Assembly (NCBI RefSeq): GCF_038446955.1
Contig: NZ_CP151803.1
Coordinates: forward strand, 7,006,001 to 7,070,000
Length of the DNA stretch: 64,000 bases
From: Pedobacter sp. FW305-3-2-15-E-R2A2
GTDB lineage: Bacteria > Bacteroidota > Bacteroidia > Sphingobacteriales > Sphingobacteriaceae
Reading direction: 5' to 3'
Below the pieces are notes generated by a model. The model made no database searches. It saw only the letters and a program-made list of their open reading frames with translations, and was not told the origin of the DNA. Position 1 is the first letter of the stretch. Each line of letters starts with the position of its first letter. Position numbers and translations under genes: made by a program. Shown here one piece after another: positions 18,656 through 27,999 of this stretch.

Positions 18656-19951
18656 TTAAACAACAATAGAAAACTCGGTCTCTCCTTTTTGATTTGCATG
18701 GAGCGAAAATGAGAATCCATGTTTAATCAGGATATCCTTAATAAGTGTCAATCCAATCCCTTGCCCATCAGCTTTGGTGCTAAAAAAAGGACGGAACAGC
18801 TGCGATTCTGCCTCCACCGAAATTCCCTTTCCATTGTCTCTGACGATCAGTTTTTGCGGCAGGTTTTCTGTCACAAAGGTGATGACCCCCTGTGCTCCCA
18901 CATCAATGGCTTCAATCGCATTTTTCACCACATTAATCAATACCTGTTCCATCTGTAACTGATCGGCAAAGATGACCAGAGGGACTTTATGGAATGCAAA
19001 CTCAAAGCTCGTATTTTTTGCCTTTGCCGTCTCCGACATCAAGGTGGTGACGGCATAAATTAAATCATGCAGATCGACATATTGCTTGCTCGGTTCGGGT
19101 AACCGAACAACATCTGCCAGATTCCTCATAAATATATTGAGGTTATGATTTCGGTCTATCGCCACCTGCAATGCATTTGCTAAACGACTGTTTTCTGCGC
19201 GGTCGGATTCGATAACCAGTGCAGAATCCAGAATTGAATTTACTGGTCCGATTGTATTGTTTACCTCATGTGCCATCATCCTGATCACCTTTCCATAGGC
19301 TTGCTTCTCTGCTTCCAGCAGCTCAGTCGTCAGTTCCTGAATAATGACAAAATTCCGGGGAAAGCCCTGGTCTAAAAATTCAGAGACCTGGATCTTATAA
19401 GTCTCCGCGCCACCGTTAAGGGTAACCGCTTTAGATTTTCCCTTCATCAGCAGACGAACTTCATCGATGATCGGATGGTCAATATCTTTTAATAACCAGC
19501 CTTCAAAGGGAATGGTATGCAAAATTTTCTTCGCTGCGGGATTAACCTGCTGAACGCGCTGATCATGATCAAGAATCACAATTCCCACCGGAGAGCTAAA
19601 AATCAACTTATCCAGAAAAAAATGCTGCTCTTGCTGTAATGTTCTTTCCTTTCTCAATTCTTCAATCATCTGATTATATACACCAATCAGTTCGTCCATT
19701 TCAAAAGTGCCGCTTTCAACAAATTTAACGGTAAAATCTCTGTCTCTGATCGCTTCTGCCCCTTGCACCAACAGTCTCAACGGACGGATCATTTGGTTAT
19801 ACAATTGCCAGGAAATTAAAATTGAGCCCAGAATAAAAACCTCCGATAACAGAAAAAAAAGTTTGTTCTTTTCAAAAACAAGGAAGCTCAAAAACAGAGC
19901 AACTGCATGTAAGGTACATACGAATAAAAGATATTTAGTCCGAAGTTTCAT
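18656..19951 (-). CDS. Sensor histidine kinase (NtrB-like)
   Basis: A 431-residue membrane sensor kinase. Two hydrophobic segments near residues 7-24 and 30-48 leave almost no periplasmic loop. A HAMP-like linker (MIRPLRLLVQGAEAIRDRDF), a PAS domain (about 110-190), the phosphoacceptor box AHEVNNTIGPV (His near residue 228) and the ATPase domain (NVVKNAIEAID, DNGKGIS, GIGLTLIKDI) follow. The small extracytoplasmic part suggests it senses a signal within or at the membrane. It overlaps the response regulator gene by 17 bases and is the last gene of the export operon. Confidence 0.9.
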   Translation of the reverse strand: MKLRTKYLLFVCTLHAVALFLSFLVFEKNKLFFLLSEVFILGSILISWQLYNQMIRPLRLLVQGAEAIRDRDFTVKFVESGTFEMDELIGVYNQMIEELRKERTLQQEQHFFLDKLIFSSPVGIVILDHDQRVQQVNPAAKKILHTIPFEGWLLKDIDHPIIDEVRLLMKGKSKAVTLNGGAETYKIQVSEFLDQGFPRNFVIIQELTTELLEAEKQAYGKVIRMMAHEVNNTIGPVNSILDSALVIESDRAENSRLANALQVAIDRNHNLNIFMRNLADVVRLPEPSKQYVDLHDLIYAVTTLMSETAKAKNTSFEFAFHKVPLVIFADQLQMEQVLINVVKNAIEAIDVGAQGVITFVTENLPQKLIVRDNGKGISVEAESQLFRPFFSTKADGQGIGLTLIKDILIKHGFSFSLHANQKGETEFSIVV

Positions 19952-21308
19952 CGTATGGAATGTTATATTTATCTAACCGCCTATATAAAGCACTCCTCGT
20001 GATTCCTAAAGCCAAAGCCGCTTTGGAAATGCGGTTATGATGGAACTGAAGCGCCCGTTTAATCATTAAGATTTCTGTTTCTTCCAATGTCATGGAGCCA
20101 ACGTCAGGTAATTTCGGATGGTTAATAACCGTGGGTTGTTTTTCTATATGGGTAGTAAAATCGGTAACATTCAATAAATCTCCCCTGCTGACCAATACCG
20201 AACGTTCTACCATATTTTTCAACTGACGTATATTTCCCGGCAATGGCAACTGCTTCAGCCATTTCATTGCTTCCTGTGTCACCTGTAATTTCGGCCGGTT
20301 ATATAACTGCCGAAGGTTACTGATCATAAAATCTATCAGCAAAGGAATGTCCTTATTCCGCTCTCTTAAAGGCGGCAATTTAAGCGTAATCAAATTGATC
20401 CTATACAGCAAATCTTCCCTGAAGGTCCCTTTTGCTACCATTTCTGCAAGGTTTTTATTTGTCGCGCAAATTACTCTTACATCAACGGTTTTTGTCCGGC
20501 TGCTCCCCAATACCTCATAACTTCGGTCTTGCAGCACCCTTAGCAACTTGACTTGACTACCAGCGTCAAGATCGCCAATCTCATCCAGAAAGATCGTCCC
20601 CTTATTGGCCATCTCAAAGCGGCCCATACGGTCAGTCCTGGCATCAGTAAAAGCACCTCTTACATGTCCGAACATCTCACTTTCAAACAAAGAAGTAGAA
20701 ATCCCTCCCAGGTTTACTTTAATGAAAGGACGATTTCTACGCAGACTATTTTGATGAATGGCCTCCGCAATGAGCTCCTTTCCAGTTCCACTTTCCCCGG
20801 TAATCAATACAGAAGCATCCGTTTTTGACACCCGCCCCGCGATCTCCAGCAACTCAAGCATGTCCTTATCCTCAGCTATGATGGATTGAAAATCATATTC
20901 CTTATCCAGCTGCTTCCTGCCCGACTGACCAGGCTTCTGGTCTTTTAAGGTAATCAGCGTCTTCACCGACTGCAGCAGGTGCTCATTTCCCCAAGGTTTA
21001 TTGATAAAATCATTTGCCCCCAGTTTCATACCTTGTACTGCAAGATCTATACTCGCCCAGCCCGTAATCAGGATCACCGGCACTTGCGCATCCAATTCCC
21101 TGATCTGTTGCAATAGCTGCATTCCTTCCTTCCCGGAAGTATCAATTGAAAAATTAAGATCAAGGATAATCAAGGCGACATTCCCTTTCTTCAGTAAATC
21201 AAGGCCTTCCGCAGCACTGGCTACGGCAGAAACTTCGTAGTTTTTCTGCTCCAGTAAAAGCAGCAGGGAAGTGCGAACGGCTATATCATCATCAATTATA
21301 AGGATCAT
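19935..21308 (-). CDS. Sigma-54-dependent response regulator (NtrC family)
   Basis: A 457-residue regulator. The receiver domain (about 1-120) has IIDDD at the N-terminus and the phosphoacceptor Asp in LIILDLNF. The AAA+ domain (about 145-375) carries Walker A GESGTGKE, Walker B TIFLDEIGD and the arginine region. The sigma-54 contact loop reads GAFTDA instead of the canonical GAFTGA, a variant I recall from other Bacteroidota regulators. A Fis-type helix-turn-helix ends the protein (NRISKAALALGITRSALYRR). It probably activates its own operon from the promoter ahead of the membrane-fusion gene at 27179. Confidence 0.92.
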   Translation of the reverse strand: MILIIDDDIAVRTSLLLLLEQKNYEVSAVASAAEGLDLLKKGNVALIILDLNFSIDTSGKEGMQLLQQIRELDAQVPVILITGWASIDLAVQGMKLGANDFINKPWGNEHLLQSVKTLITLKDQKPGQSGRKQLDKEYDFQSIIAEDKDMLELLEIAGRVSKTDASVLITGESGTGKELIAEAIHQNSLRRNRPFIKVNLGGISTSLFESEMFGHVRGAFTDARTDRMGRFEMANKGTIFLDEIGDLDAGSQVKLLRVLQDRSYEVLGSSRTKTVDVRVICATNKNLAEMVAKGTFREDLLYRINLITLKLPPLRERNKDIPLLIDFMISNLRQLYNRPKLQVTQEAMKWLKQLPLPGNIRQLKNMVERSVLVSRGDLLNVTDFTTHIEKQPTVINHPKLPDVGSMTLEETEILMIKRALQFHHNRISKAALALGITRSALYRRLDKYNIPYDETSD

Positions 21309-21344
21309 CGGCTATGGGGCTTAAAAGGCTTTTCAAAAGTATCT

Positions 21345-22520
21345 TTATTCTTCATGCAATGCAACAGCAGGATAGATCGCAGCCGCTTGTTTTCCGGGAT
21401 ACAAGGCACACAAAATCACTAGCAAATAGATGAACACTATGGCCAGAAATTGTGCCGTCAGATAAACAGATGCCGGTAGATCAAAAACATTCAATAACGG
21501 AAACTGAATGGCAAAAAAGGACCCAATGATTAGAGAAAAAGTAGCCAAAACTACAGCTTCACCAACCAATTGTCCGGATACCGATGAGGCCGTTGCCCCG
21601 ATTGCTCTTCTTAGCCCAATTTCTCCCCTTCTCTTATTGATATTATACCACAATACCCCAAATATCCCGAGCGCAACGTTAAAAATCAGAAAGCCGGCCA
21701 CAATGAAAAAGATAATCATAGGAATGGTGGTTTCCTTGTTCTTACTGGTCCGGAGATCAGATAAATGCTTAATTTCCAGATTGGAGCTTTTCATCGTAGA
21801 AGCAATCAGCTTATACACTTTTCCTTCAAACGTCGCATCGGCTCCTGCTGCAACTCTGATTAAAATACTAGCCACATCTTTTATATTACCGGTATCGATT
21901 CGGGTAAAGATTGCCGGACTAGGTGCTTTAAAATCACTTTTATCTTTAAAGCTTTGAACCACGCCGATCACTTTTTGCTCTTCTCCGTCCAGGGAAATCA
22001 TTTTTCCTAATGCCTCTCCTGATCCAAATAACTGCTCCTTACCGCATACGTCAATAATTAATGATTTTTTTGCCGAAGCATTGTCCTCCGCAGAAAACCA
22101 TCTTCCTGACAGTAACTGCATATGAAGTACATCCTTATAGGACATTTCTGCACGATAGATATCCGTAGTCACTTCTCTTCCTTTATAGCTGACTATTGTA
22201 CGGTACATACTGCTTGAAAACGGCACATTGGGTGAAGTAAAACTTAGCGCTTTGATCTGAGGAAGGCTTTTTAATGCATTTCTTAGATTCTCGTGCATCA
22301 GTCCCACAGAATCCTTGTCCTTGCTTTCTCCCAAATCTCCAAGACTCACAGACCATACCTGCTCATAGTCGAACCCTCTCGGCAGTTTATAATTCCGGTA
22401 ATTGTGAACCAACAGTGTAAATACGGCAAAGATGACCATAAAGGAAATCAGGACCTCTGAAATCAACAGGAAATTCTCCTTCTTCTTATTCCAGATCAAT
22501 TTGAATAAATGCTTAAGCAT
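21345..22520 (-). CDS. ABC transporter permease, MacB/FtsX type (second)
   Basis: A 391-residue permease with an N-terminal transmembrane helix (about 18-38), a periplasmic domain and three C-terminal helices (near 270-295, 320-345, 355-380). The motif RRGEIGLRRAIGAT is the usual cytoplasmic coupling sequence of FtsX-like permeases. It follows the first permease gene by 12 bases. The two together with the ATPase at 23786 should form a MacB-like mechanotransmission exporter in the inner membrane. The cargo is unknown. Confidence 0.88.
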   Translation of the reverse strand: MLKHLFKLIWNKKKENFLLISEVLISFMVIFAVFTLLVHNYRNYKLPRGFDYEQVWSVSLGDLGESKDKDSVGLMHENLRNALKSLPQIKALSFTSPNVPFSSSMYRTIVSYKGREVTTDIYRAEMSYKDVLHMQLLSGRWFSAEDNASAKKSLIIDVCGKEQLFGSGEALGKMISLDGEEQKVIGVVQSFKDKSDFKAPSPAIFTRIDTGNIKDVASILIRVAAGADATFEGKVYKLIASTMKSSNLEIKHLSDLRTSKNKETTIPMIIFFIVAGFLIFNVALGIFGVLWYNINKRRGEIGLRRAIGATASSVSGQLVGEAVVLATFSLIIGSFFAIQFPLLNVFDLPASVYLTAQFLAIVFIYLLVILCALYPGKQAAAIYPAVALHEE

Positions 22521-22532
22521 ATCTTTTAGATT

Positions 22533-23774
22533 TTAATTATTGGCTTTTAATGCCGTAACGACATTTAGTTTAGACATTCTCCAGGCCGGATAAACCCCAG
22601 ACATCAGGCCGAATATCAGGCAAGCCAGCAGGCTATAACCCAATACCGTCAGGTTGATACTTAAATTCATATGAGTAATCAAATTACTGGAGTTTAGTAC
22701 AGAAATGATGAGAAGAGACAAAAGCACCCCCAATATTCCGCCAAGTATCGTAAGAATCATATTTTCTACGATAAACTGTCCAACCAAGGTCCTGCTTGAA
22801 GCACCAAATGCCTTTCTGACACCAATTTCCGAAGACCTTTCCATGATTCTGCTTACATTAATATTTACCAGATTGATGGTAGGCAACAACATAAAGAGAA
22901 AGACAAAAACACTGATCATCAGAAAAAAGCGGTCTTTACCCGAGCCCTCTCCATTACCAAAGACCTCTCGGGTAAAGCTTTCCAGATAGCTATCCGGATA
23001 ACTCAAAAGAATCTCCTGATTTTTCTCCGGGTGTGGTACCTTTTTCAATAGCTGGCTATATTCCTCTTTGATTAAAGGTAAATCTGCCGTTGACTTTGCA
23101 AGTAGCGTGACCATATATTCACCCAGCAATGAGGTTCCTTTAAGCCCTGATTTCGCTAACGTATAAGGAAGATAAATATCTGAATTAGCATATATCATAG
23201 TCGCAGGTGCACTTTTAACCACCCCAATTACCCTGTATTTAATATTATTTGCTTCTACATACTTTCCAAGCGCAAGCGCCCCTTCACCAAAATATTTGCT
23301 CCGGGTATCTTCAGAAATTACCGCCACCTCAGCCGCATTTTCTAAATCCTGACTATAGAAAGGTTTTCCTTCTACAAATTCAAATTGGTAAACCTCCCAG
23401 AAAGGAACATTGGTATACATGAGCTCTATTTCCATTTTTTTATTATTCTGATAGGCATTTGTTGTATTCCGTCCGGTGTGAATCGCAATTTTCTCAGGAG
23501 TCTTCATCTTAGACACAAAATTATTCACGAAATAAAAACTGGCAGGACTCTTAGAAGTGTAGTTTTCCTTATTAGACTTCAACACAATTTTGTTAATGAA
23601 CAGCTCCCTTGAACGGTTCACATCCGGATAGGCAGGACTTGTCAAAACATCCAGAAAAGCAGTTAGCACAATCAGGATAGTCAGCGTTAAGCTGATCCCG
23701 AATAAGCTGATGAAGGTGAAAAACTTTCTTCTCTTCAACACGGCCATAGCGATTTTAAAGTAATTCTTTAACAT
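22533..23774 (-). CDS. ABC transporter permease, MacB/FtsX type (first)
   Basis: A 413-residue permease with the MacB layout: one N-terminal helix (about 20-42), a MacB-type periplasmic core domain (about 45-270) and three C-terminal helices. The coupling motif RSSEIGVRKAFGASSRTL is present near residue 315. It starts 11 bases after the ATPase gene and precedes the second permease. The two differ enough that they probably form a heterodimer. Confidence 0.88.
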   Translation of the reverse strand: MLKNYFKIAMAVLKRRKFFTFISLFGISLTLTILIVLTAFLDVLTSPAYPDVNRSRELFINKIVLKSNKENYTSKSPASFYFVNNFVSKMKTPEKIAIHTGRNTTNAYQNNKKMEIELMYTNVPFWEVYQFEFVEGKPFYSQDLENAAEVAVISEDTRSKYFGEGALALGKYVEANNIKYRVIGVVKSAPATMIYANSDIYLPYTLAKSGLKGTSLLGEYMVTLLAKSTADLPLIKEEYSQLLKKVPHPEKNQEILLSYPDSYLESFTREVFGNGEGSGKDRFFLMISVFVFLFMLLPTINLVNINVSRIMERSSEIGVRKAFGASSRTLVGQFIVENMILTILGGILGVLLSLLIISVLNSSNLITHMNLSINLTVLGYSLLACLIFGLMSGVYPAWRMSKLNVVTALKANN

Positions 23775-23785
23775 ATCTATTCTCC

Positions 23786-24451
23786 CTATTGAACTTGTGA
23801 TCCATCAAATAAACGCAGCAGACGGTGCGTACGTTGAGCCATATTTGGGTCGTGGGTGACCATAACGATCGTCGTTCCGTCTACCCTGTTTAATTCCAGC
23901 AGAATGTTCATGATTTCATTCCCCATGGCACTATCCAGATTTCCTGTAGGTTCATCCGCAAGAATGATCTCCGGCTTGCCTACAATGGCCCGCGCAATTG
24001 CGACCCTTTGTTTCTGTCCACCCGAAAGTTGTGTTGGAAAATGTTTTACCCTATTGCTCAGTCCCACCTTTTCCAGTGCCTCCAGCGCCAACATCCTTCG
24101 TTCTTTCGCACTTGAATTCCGGTACAGCAGGGGCAGCTCCACATTATCCACCACCTGAAGGTCATTGATCAGGTGATAGCTCTGAAAGATAAAACCGATC
24201 TTACTATTTCTGAAATGGGCAAGCTTACGGTCGTTCAGCTGAAGCGTCTGCTGGCTATCGATTACCACATCTCCTTTAGAAGGCGCATCTAATAGCCCCA
24301 TCAGATTTAGTAATGTACTTTTTCCGCAACCCGATGGGCCCATGATGGAAAGAAACTCTCCTTTCTCTACCTGAAGACTAATGTTATTTAACGCCTGTGT
24401 TTCCACCGTATCCGTACGGTAGACCTTCTCAATATTTTTCAATTGTATCAT
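23786..24451 (-). CDS. ABC transporter ATP-binding protein (MacB/LolD type)
   Basis: A 221-residue nucleotide-binding subunit of the MacB/LolD class. Walker A is GPSGCGKST (near residue 39), the signature is LSGGQKQRVAIARA (near 143) and Walker B is IILADEPTGNLD (near 163), the last typical of this class. It powers the two FtsX-like permeases encoded after it. It lies 12 bases from the TolC-like gene in the export operon. Confidence 0.93.
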   Translation of the reverse strand: MIQLKNIEKVYRTDTVETQALNNISLQVEKGEFLSIMGPSGCGKSTLLNLMGLLDAPSKGDVVIDSQQTLQLNDRKLAHFRNSKIGFIFQSYHLINDLQVVDNVELPLLYRNSSAKERRMLALEALEKVGLSNRVKHFPTQLSGGQKQRVAIARAIVGKPEIILADEPTGNLDSAMGNEIMNILLELNRVDGTTIVMVTHDPNMAQRTHRLLRLFDGSQVQ

Positions 24452-24463
24452 ATCTTATGTATG

Positions 24464-25924
24464 TTATATTTTTATTTTCTCATTTTTCTCGAAGTCAAAC
24501 AGCGATAAATAGCGGAGCTGGTAGTAGGCGCCCCAAAAATCACGTAAAGAATTGATATAATCCCTTTTTGCCTGATCGTTTTCCTGGAAGGCAATACTCA
24601 GATCTGTGATGCTCAAATTGCCAAGCACATACCGCTCCTTTGCAATCTGGTACTTCTCCGAAGCAATCTCTTCTGCTTTAGCGTTTAAAGCAATTTGATC
24701 CTTCATCATCTCAAATAGATTTACCTCGGTGATGATCTTTTGCGTAAAATTCTGCTTGTCCTGCTCGACCGAATACTGGGTAAACTGCTGATTAGCCAAG
24801 GCTGTTTTCTTTCTTGACTTCTGCCGTCCCCAATCCAGAATTGGGATTTCCAGCGTCAGCTCCAGCAATTGTTGGTCTTTTGGATTTTGATAAACACTGC
24901 CAATGTTCCTTCCACTTTTTGAGAAACCCAGTTTAGCGTTTAAAGTAGCATTCAGCCCATTGTCTCCTTTGGCCTTTGCCACATCCCGCCTTGCTTCTTC
25001 TAAACGTCTGCCGAAGGCAATTGCATCAGAACGGTTTTGAAAAGCTTCTTTTAGTGCCTGTTCCACTACCACCTTCATCGCTAGGGTTGCCTGGGGTAAA
25101 GAAAGCTTAATCTTATCCGTACTTTGCAAGCCTGTATAAGTTTTAAGGTTATAGGTAGCCACCTCCATATCACGCTTTGCGATTCCTACGGCCTTCTCCG
25201 CCTTCAATGCTTCCAGTTGTAATTGGAGTATCTCGTTTTTAGAGACCTTACCCATCTCAAACTTCGTATTTGCTATTTGCTGAATAGAACCAGTATTCCG
25301 TCTATTGGTTTCTGCAATCTGCAGATCTACCTGTGCCAATAAGAGCTCAAAGAAATAATTACTGGCGTTTATTGAAATCTGTTCCATTGATTCAATATAA
25401 GCCTGCTGACTTTCATTGTACTTTAATGGCGCTATTCTACGGTCCCATTTTAAGGTATTAAACTGAAATAACGGTTGTGCATATCCGACACCATAAGGTA
25501 CGCCGTTGTAAATTGTACTGTTCCGGTCAAAATCATCAAATCGTTGTAAGGAGGTTGTCCCAAAAATTGTTCCCCCTGTCTGCGCAATACGCTGACTAAA
25601 AGAAAGGTCCAATGAGGAATTATTGTTCCTCACCTGCCGGAAATCTATGGTGCCGTCTGGCTGCTGAACGGAGATAGAAGACTTGCTATAGCCTGGTAAA
25701 GTTCCTTTTAAGGATAGCTGAGGCTGATAGTTAGATTTGTAAGTCATCCATTCCCAATAACGCGTTTCTTTTAAAGTAGCAGCCTGTTTTGAGGCAATGG
25801 ACTTCTCTTTTGCCATCGCAACGACCTCTGTCAGATTAAGCCTGAGCGTATCTGTGGATTGTGCTGAAACCTGCTTAAACAACATAATGAAAGGTATCAG
25901 AAAGAAAATATAAGGTGTTTTCAT
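24464..25924 (-). CDS. TolC family outer-membrane efflux protein
   Basis: A 486-residue protein with a signal peptide ending VSAQ (near residue 22) and the two-fold repeated coiled-coil layout of the outer-membrane efflux protein family. Examples are LNLTEVVAMAKEKS in the first half and KYQIAKERYVLGNLSITDLS in the second. It should form the trimeric exit duct of the export system. It starts seven bases after the membrane-fusion gene. The C-terminal residues are basic and polar. Confidence 0.9.
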   Translation of the reverse strand: MKTPYIFFLIPFIMLFKQVSAQSTDTLRLNLTEVVAMAKEKSIASKQAATLKETRYWEWMTYKSNYQPQLSLKGTLPGYSKSSISVQQPDGTIDFRQVRNNNSSLDLSFSQRIAQTGGTIFGTTSLQRFDDFDRNSTIYNGVPYGVGYAQPLFQFNTLKWDRRIAPLKYNESQQAYIESMEQISINASNYFFELLLAQVDLQIAETNRRNTGSIQQIANTKFEMGKVSKNEILQLQLEALKAEKAVGIAKRDMEVATYNLKTYTGLQSTDKIKLSLPQATLAMKVVVEQALKEAFQNRSDAIAFGRRLEEARRDVAKAKGDNGLNATLNAKLGFSKSGRNIGSVYQNPKDQQLLELTLEIPILDWGRQKSRKKTALANQQFTQYSVEQDKQNFTQKIITEVNLFEMMKDQIALNAKAEEIASEKYQIAKERYVLGNLSITDLSIAFQENDQAKRDYINSLRDFWGAYYQLRYLSLFDFEKNEKIKI

Positions 25925-25931
25925 CTTTCCT

Positions 25932-27179
25932 TTATTTTTTAATATTGATCTGACTGCTATTCTTAAATTCTTTCAAATCTGAGGTAATGATCACATCCCC
26001 TTCTTTCAGCTGATCTTTCAATTCCACATAATCAAAATTACTTAAGCCGATCTGCACCAATTTCCGCCGGGCAATACCATCCTTTAAAACATAGATATAT
26101 TGCGACGGTGTCCCCTGAAAAGCAGGACCATTGTTAACCCTTAATACCTGCTCATGCTGATCAGTCACTAAAAATACATCTGCTTTCAGATTTGGACGGA
26201 ACAACTTATTGCTACTGCTATCAGGCTTAATATCAAATGATACTGTTGCATTCTGAACTGATGGATAGATGTTAACCACCTTTCCCCTGACCTGAGTTTC
26301 CCCAATCCGAATAATTGCAGTCATACCCGTCTTCAACAAATCAATATTATGATCAGATATTGTTCCTTTTACTTTAAAACCTGAAAGGTCTGCAATCCGG
26401 GCCAACACTTCTCCTGGCTGAACGGTAGCTCCAATATTTTTATTCACCCAGGTCACCACACCATTCCGGCTAGCCTGAATATTTGCCTGTTTTAGTTTTC
26501 GGCTGAGCAGGTCCAGGTCATTTTGCTGGATACTCGCCGCCAATTCAACCTCTTTCATCTGCAGACGCATACTTTGTTGCTTACTGCTGATCTCATTCTC
26601 CAATTGTTGTTTTTCCAACTGTGCGACTTTAAGATTTAACTCGGCCTGCTCTATATCTTCACGTGTACCACCCCCGGCCTTCAGCAATCGTTTGGCATTT
26701 TCTACCGATGCTTTCAGGCTATTGATTCGTAATTGTTTGATGTTATTATTTGATTTAATGTCGTAGAAACTCTTATCCAGGTCCAGCTTTATTTTGCGGA
26801 TGTAATTTTGTTTGGATTCCAGCTGGAACTTCAATTTCTCATATTCCATTTGAGCAGCAGATTTATCCAGCATCAGGATGGACTGTCCTACCGCTATCCT
26901 GCTCCCGGCATCTAACAATACTTTCTGAACAGATGCGGCGATAGGACTGCTAATTACTTCTTCAAATTCCGGCAGGACTTCCCCAGAGGCATTAATGGTA
27001 TTTTCGATATTACCACGACTAACAATCGCTGTCGTAATTTCCGATTGATGGAGGGTAGATCCCAGACTATAGCGTATCACAAAAATAACAGCGACCATCA
27101 GGATCACTCCCAAAAGTACATAGAGCGTCGTTTTCCTCTTCTTTCCTGATAAAACCTGCTGTTCGATATTTCTGTCCAT
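25932..27179 (-). CDS. HlyD/MacA-like membrane fusion protein
   Basis: A 415-residue periplasmic adaptor with one N-terminal transmembrane helix (about 17-38). A lipoyl-like half motif (about 60-110), a long coiled coil (about 115-215, rich in Lys, Leu, Gln and Glu) and beta-barrel domains follow; GVVTWVNKNIGATVQPGEVL marks the second lipoyl half. It links the MacB-like permeases to the TolC-like duct. It is the first gene of the seven-gene export and regulation operon, and a sigma-54-like promoter lies just upstream. Confidence 0.9.
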   Translation of the reverse strand: MDRNIEQQVLSGKKRKTTLYVLLGVILMVAVIFVIRYSLGSTLHQSEITTAIVSRGNIENTINASGEVLPEFEEVISSPIAASVQKVLLDAGSRIAVGQSILMLDKSAAQMEYEKLKFQLESKQNYIRKIKLDLDKSFYDIKSNNNIKQLRINSLKASVENAKRLLKAGGGTREDIEQAELNLKVAQLEKQQLENEISSKQQSMRLQMKEVELAASIQQNDLDLLSRKLKQANIQASRNGVVTWVNKNIGATVQPGEVLARIADLSGFKVKGTISDHNIDLLKTGMTAIIRIGETQVRGKVVNIYPSVQNATVSFDIKPDSSSNKLFRPNLKADVFLVTDQHEQVLRVNNGPAFQGTPSQYIYVLKDGIARRKLVQIGLSNFDYVELKDQLKEGDVIITSDLKEFKNSSQINIKK

Positions 27180-27202
27180 TGCTTATATTTTAGCAGAAGG
27201 TA

Positions 27203-27218
27203 TCCAAAGGATATGCCA
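27203..27218 (-). promoter_or_regulatory. Candidate sigma-54 (-24/-12) promoter
   Basis: Read on the minus strand the sequence is TGGCATATCCTTTGGA. Against the sigma-54 consensus TGGCACG-N4-TTGCA it keeps TGGCA at -24 and TTG.A at -12 with correct spacing, but has GG instead of GC at -12. The expected start is around 27193, giving a leader of about 13 bases to the ATG at 27179. The operon encodes its own sigma-54-type activator, which supports the reading. Confidence 0.45.
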
Positions 27219-27272
27219 CTCACAATAAACTAACAATCAGATTGTTAACTATTTTAAGGAAATAAAAAACGG

Positions 27273-27302
27273 TCGATATCGGACAAAATGATCGGTATCG
27301 GA
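27273..27302. promoter_or_regulatory. Two tandem 11-bp sites, candidate activator-binding region
   Basis: TCGATATCGGA (27273-27283) and TCGGTATCGGA (27292-27302) differ at one position and are 19 bases apart. On the minus strand they read TCCGATAYCGA. They lie about 80-110 bases upstream of the predicted start at 27193, where sigma-54 activators usually bind. Each site is partly palindromic around GATATC or GTATC. Binding by the response regulator at 19935-21308 is inference. Confidence 0.4.
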
Positions 27303-27384
27303 ACAGAATTACGTTCGATTCTTTTCCACCCAATTTTTAATCATTCTAAATTATGTTAACTTTGCTGCTTAATCAACGTAAATC

Positions 27385-27936
27385 GTGTCAGGACAATCTA
27401 CATCTCCTTCAAAAGGACAGATCAAAATTGATGAAACCTCATTCTTTCATCTCTACCAAACCTATTGGAAGAAATTATATCAATTGGCTTATAAATACCT
27501 GGGGGATGTTTACCGTGCGGAAGGACTTGTGCAAGAAGTTTTCACCTCCATTTGGCAGCGAAAAGATACGATTCTATTAGAAGAAGAAACGGTAGAAAAC
27601 TATCTGGTCCGTGCCGTCCGTTTCCGGATTGCAAGAAGCTATAGTGATGAAATCCGAAAGACGAAGAAAATGGATGAATTGCTAAGCAGGCAAAACAACA
27701 CTGATTCCCATACGGAAGAGCAAATATTATATACTTTTTTGAGAGCCGAAATTGACAAGCTGGTTAACTTGCTTCCTCAGCGCTGTAAAACCGTTTATGA
27801 ACTCAGTCGTAATGAAGGACTTAATAATCGCGAAATTGCTTTAAACCTCTTGATTTCTGAAAAAACAGTAGAAAATCAACTCACTAAAGCTTTAAAATTC
27901 ATACGCAAAGGGCTGGAACAATATCCTATCAGTTAA
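27385..27936 (+). CDS. ECF-type RNA polymerase sigma factor
   Basis: A 183-residue ECF sigma factor with region 2 (about residues 20-85, FFHLYQTYWKKLYQLAYKYL and GLVQEVFTSIWQ) and region 4 (about 120-175, LLPQRCKTVYELSRNEGLNNREIA and the recognition helix SEKTVENQLTKALK). The start is a GTG; an in-frame stop lies just upstream and no ATG occurs near the N-terminus. The anti-sigma-like gene follows at 28000. A promoter-like motif repeated three times in this locus (27950, 28799, 31966) is the likely target. Confidence 0.9.
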   Translation: MSGQSTSPSKGQIKIDETSFFHLYQTYWKKLYQLAYKYLGDVYRAEGLVQEVFTSIWQRKDTILLEEETVENYLVRAVRFRIARSYSDEIRKTKKMDELLSRQNNTDSHTEEQILYTFLRAEIDKLVNLLPQRCKTVYELSRNEGLNNREIALNLLISEKTVENQLTKALKFIRKGLEQYPIS

Positions 27937-27949
27937 ATGATCTAAATAC

Positions 27950-27978
27950 ATAGGGGATAAGCCCTTATCATGATAATA
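27950..27978 (+). promoter_or_regulatory. Candidate ECF promoter, copy A
   Basis: ATAGGGGA, ten bases, then TCATGATAATA. It ends 21 bases before the ATG of the anti-sigma gene at 28000. Two more copies with identical internal spacing lie ahead of the Fur-like gene and upstream of the TonB receptor gene. Confidence 0.55.
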
Positions 27979-27999
27979 TTATAATAACAATCCATAATT

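Noticed and set aside
27353..27580. Alternative frame starting with ATG over the ECF sigma start
   Set aside because: It overlaps the sigma factor frame, which has clear region 2 and 4 motifs; the GTG start at 27385 is adequate.
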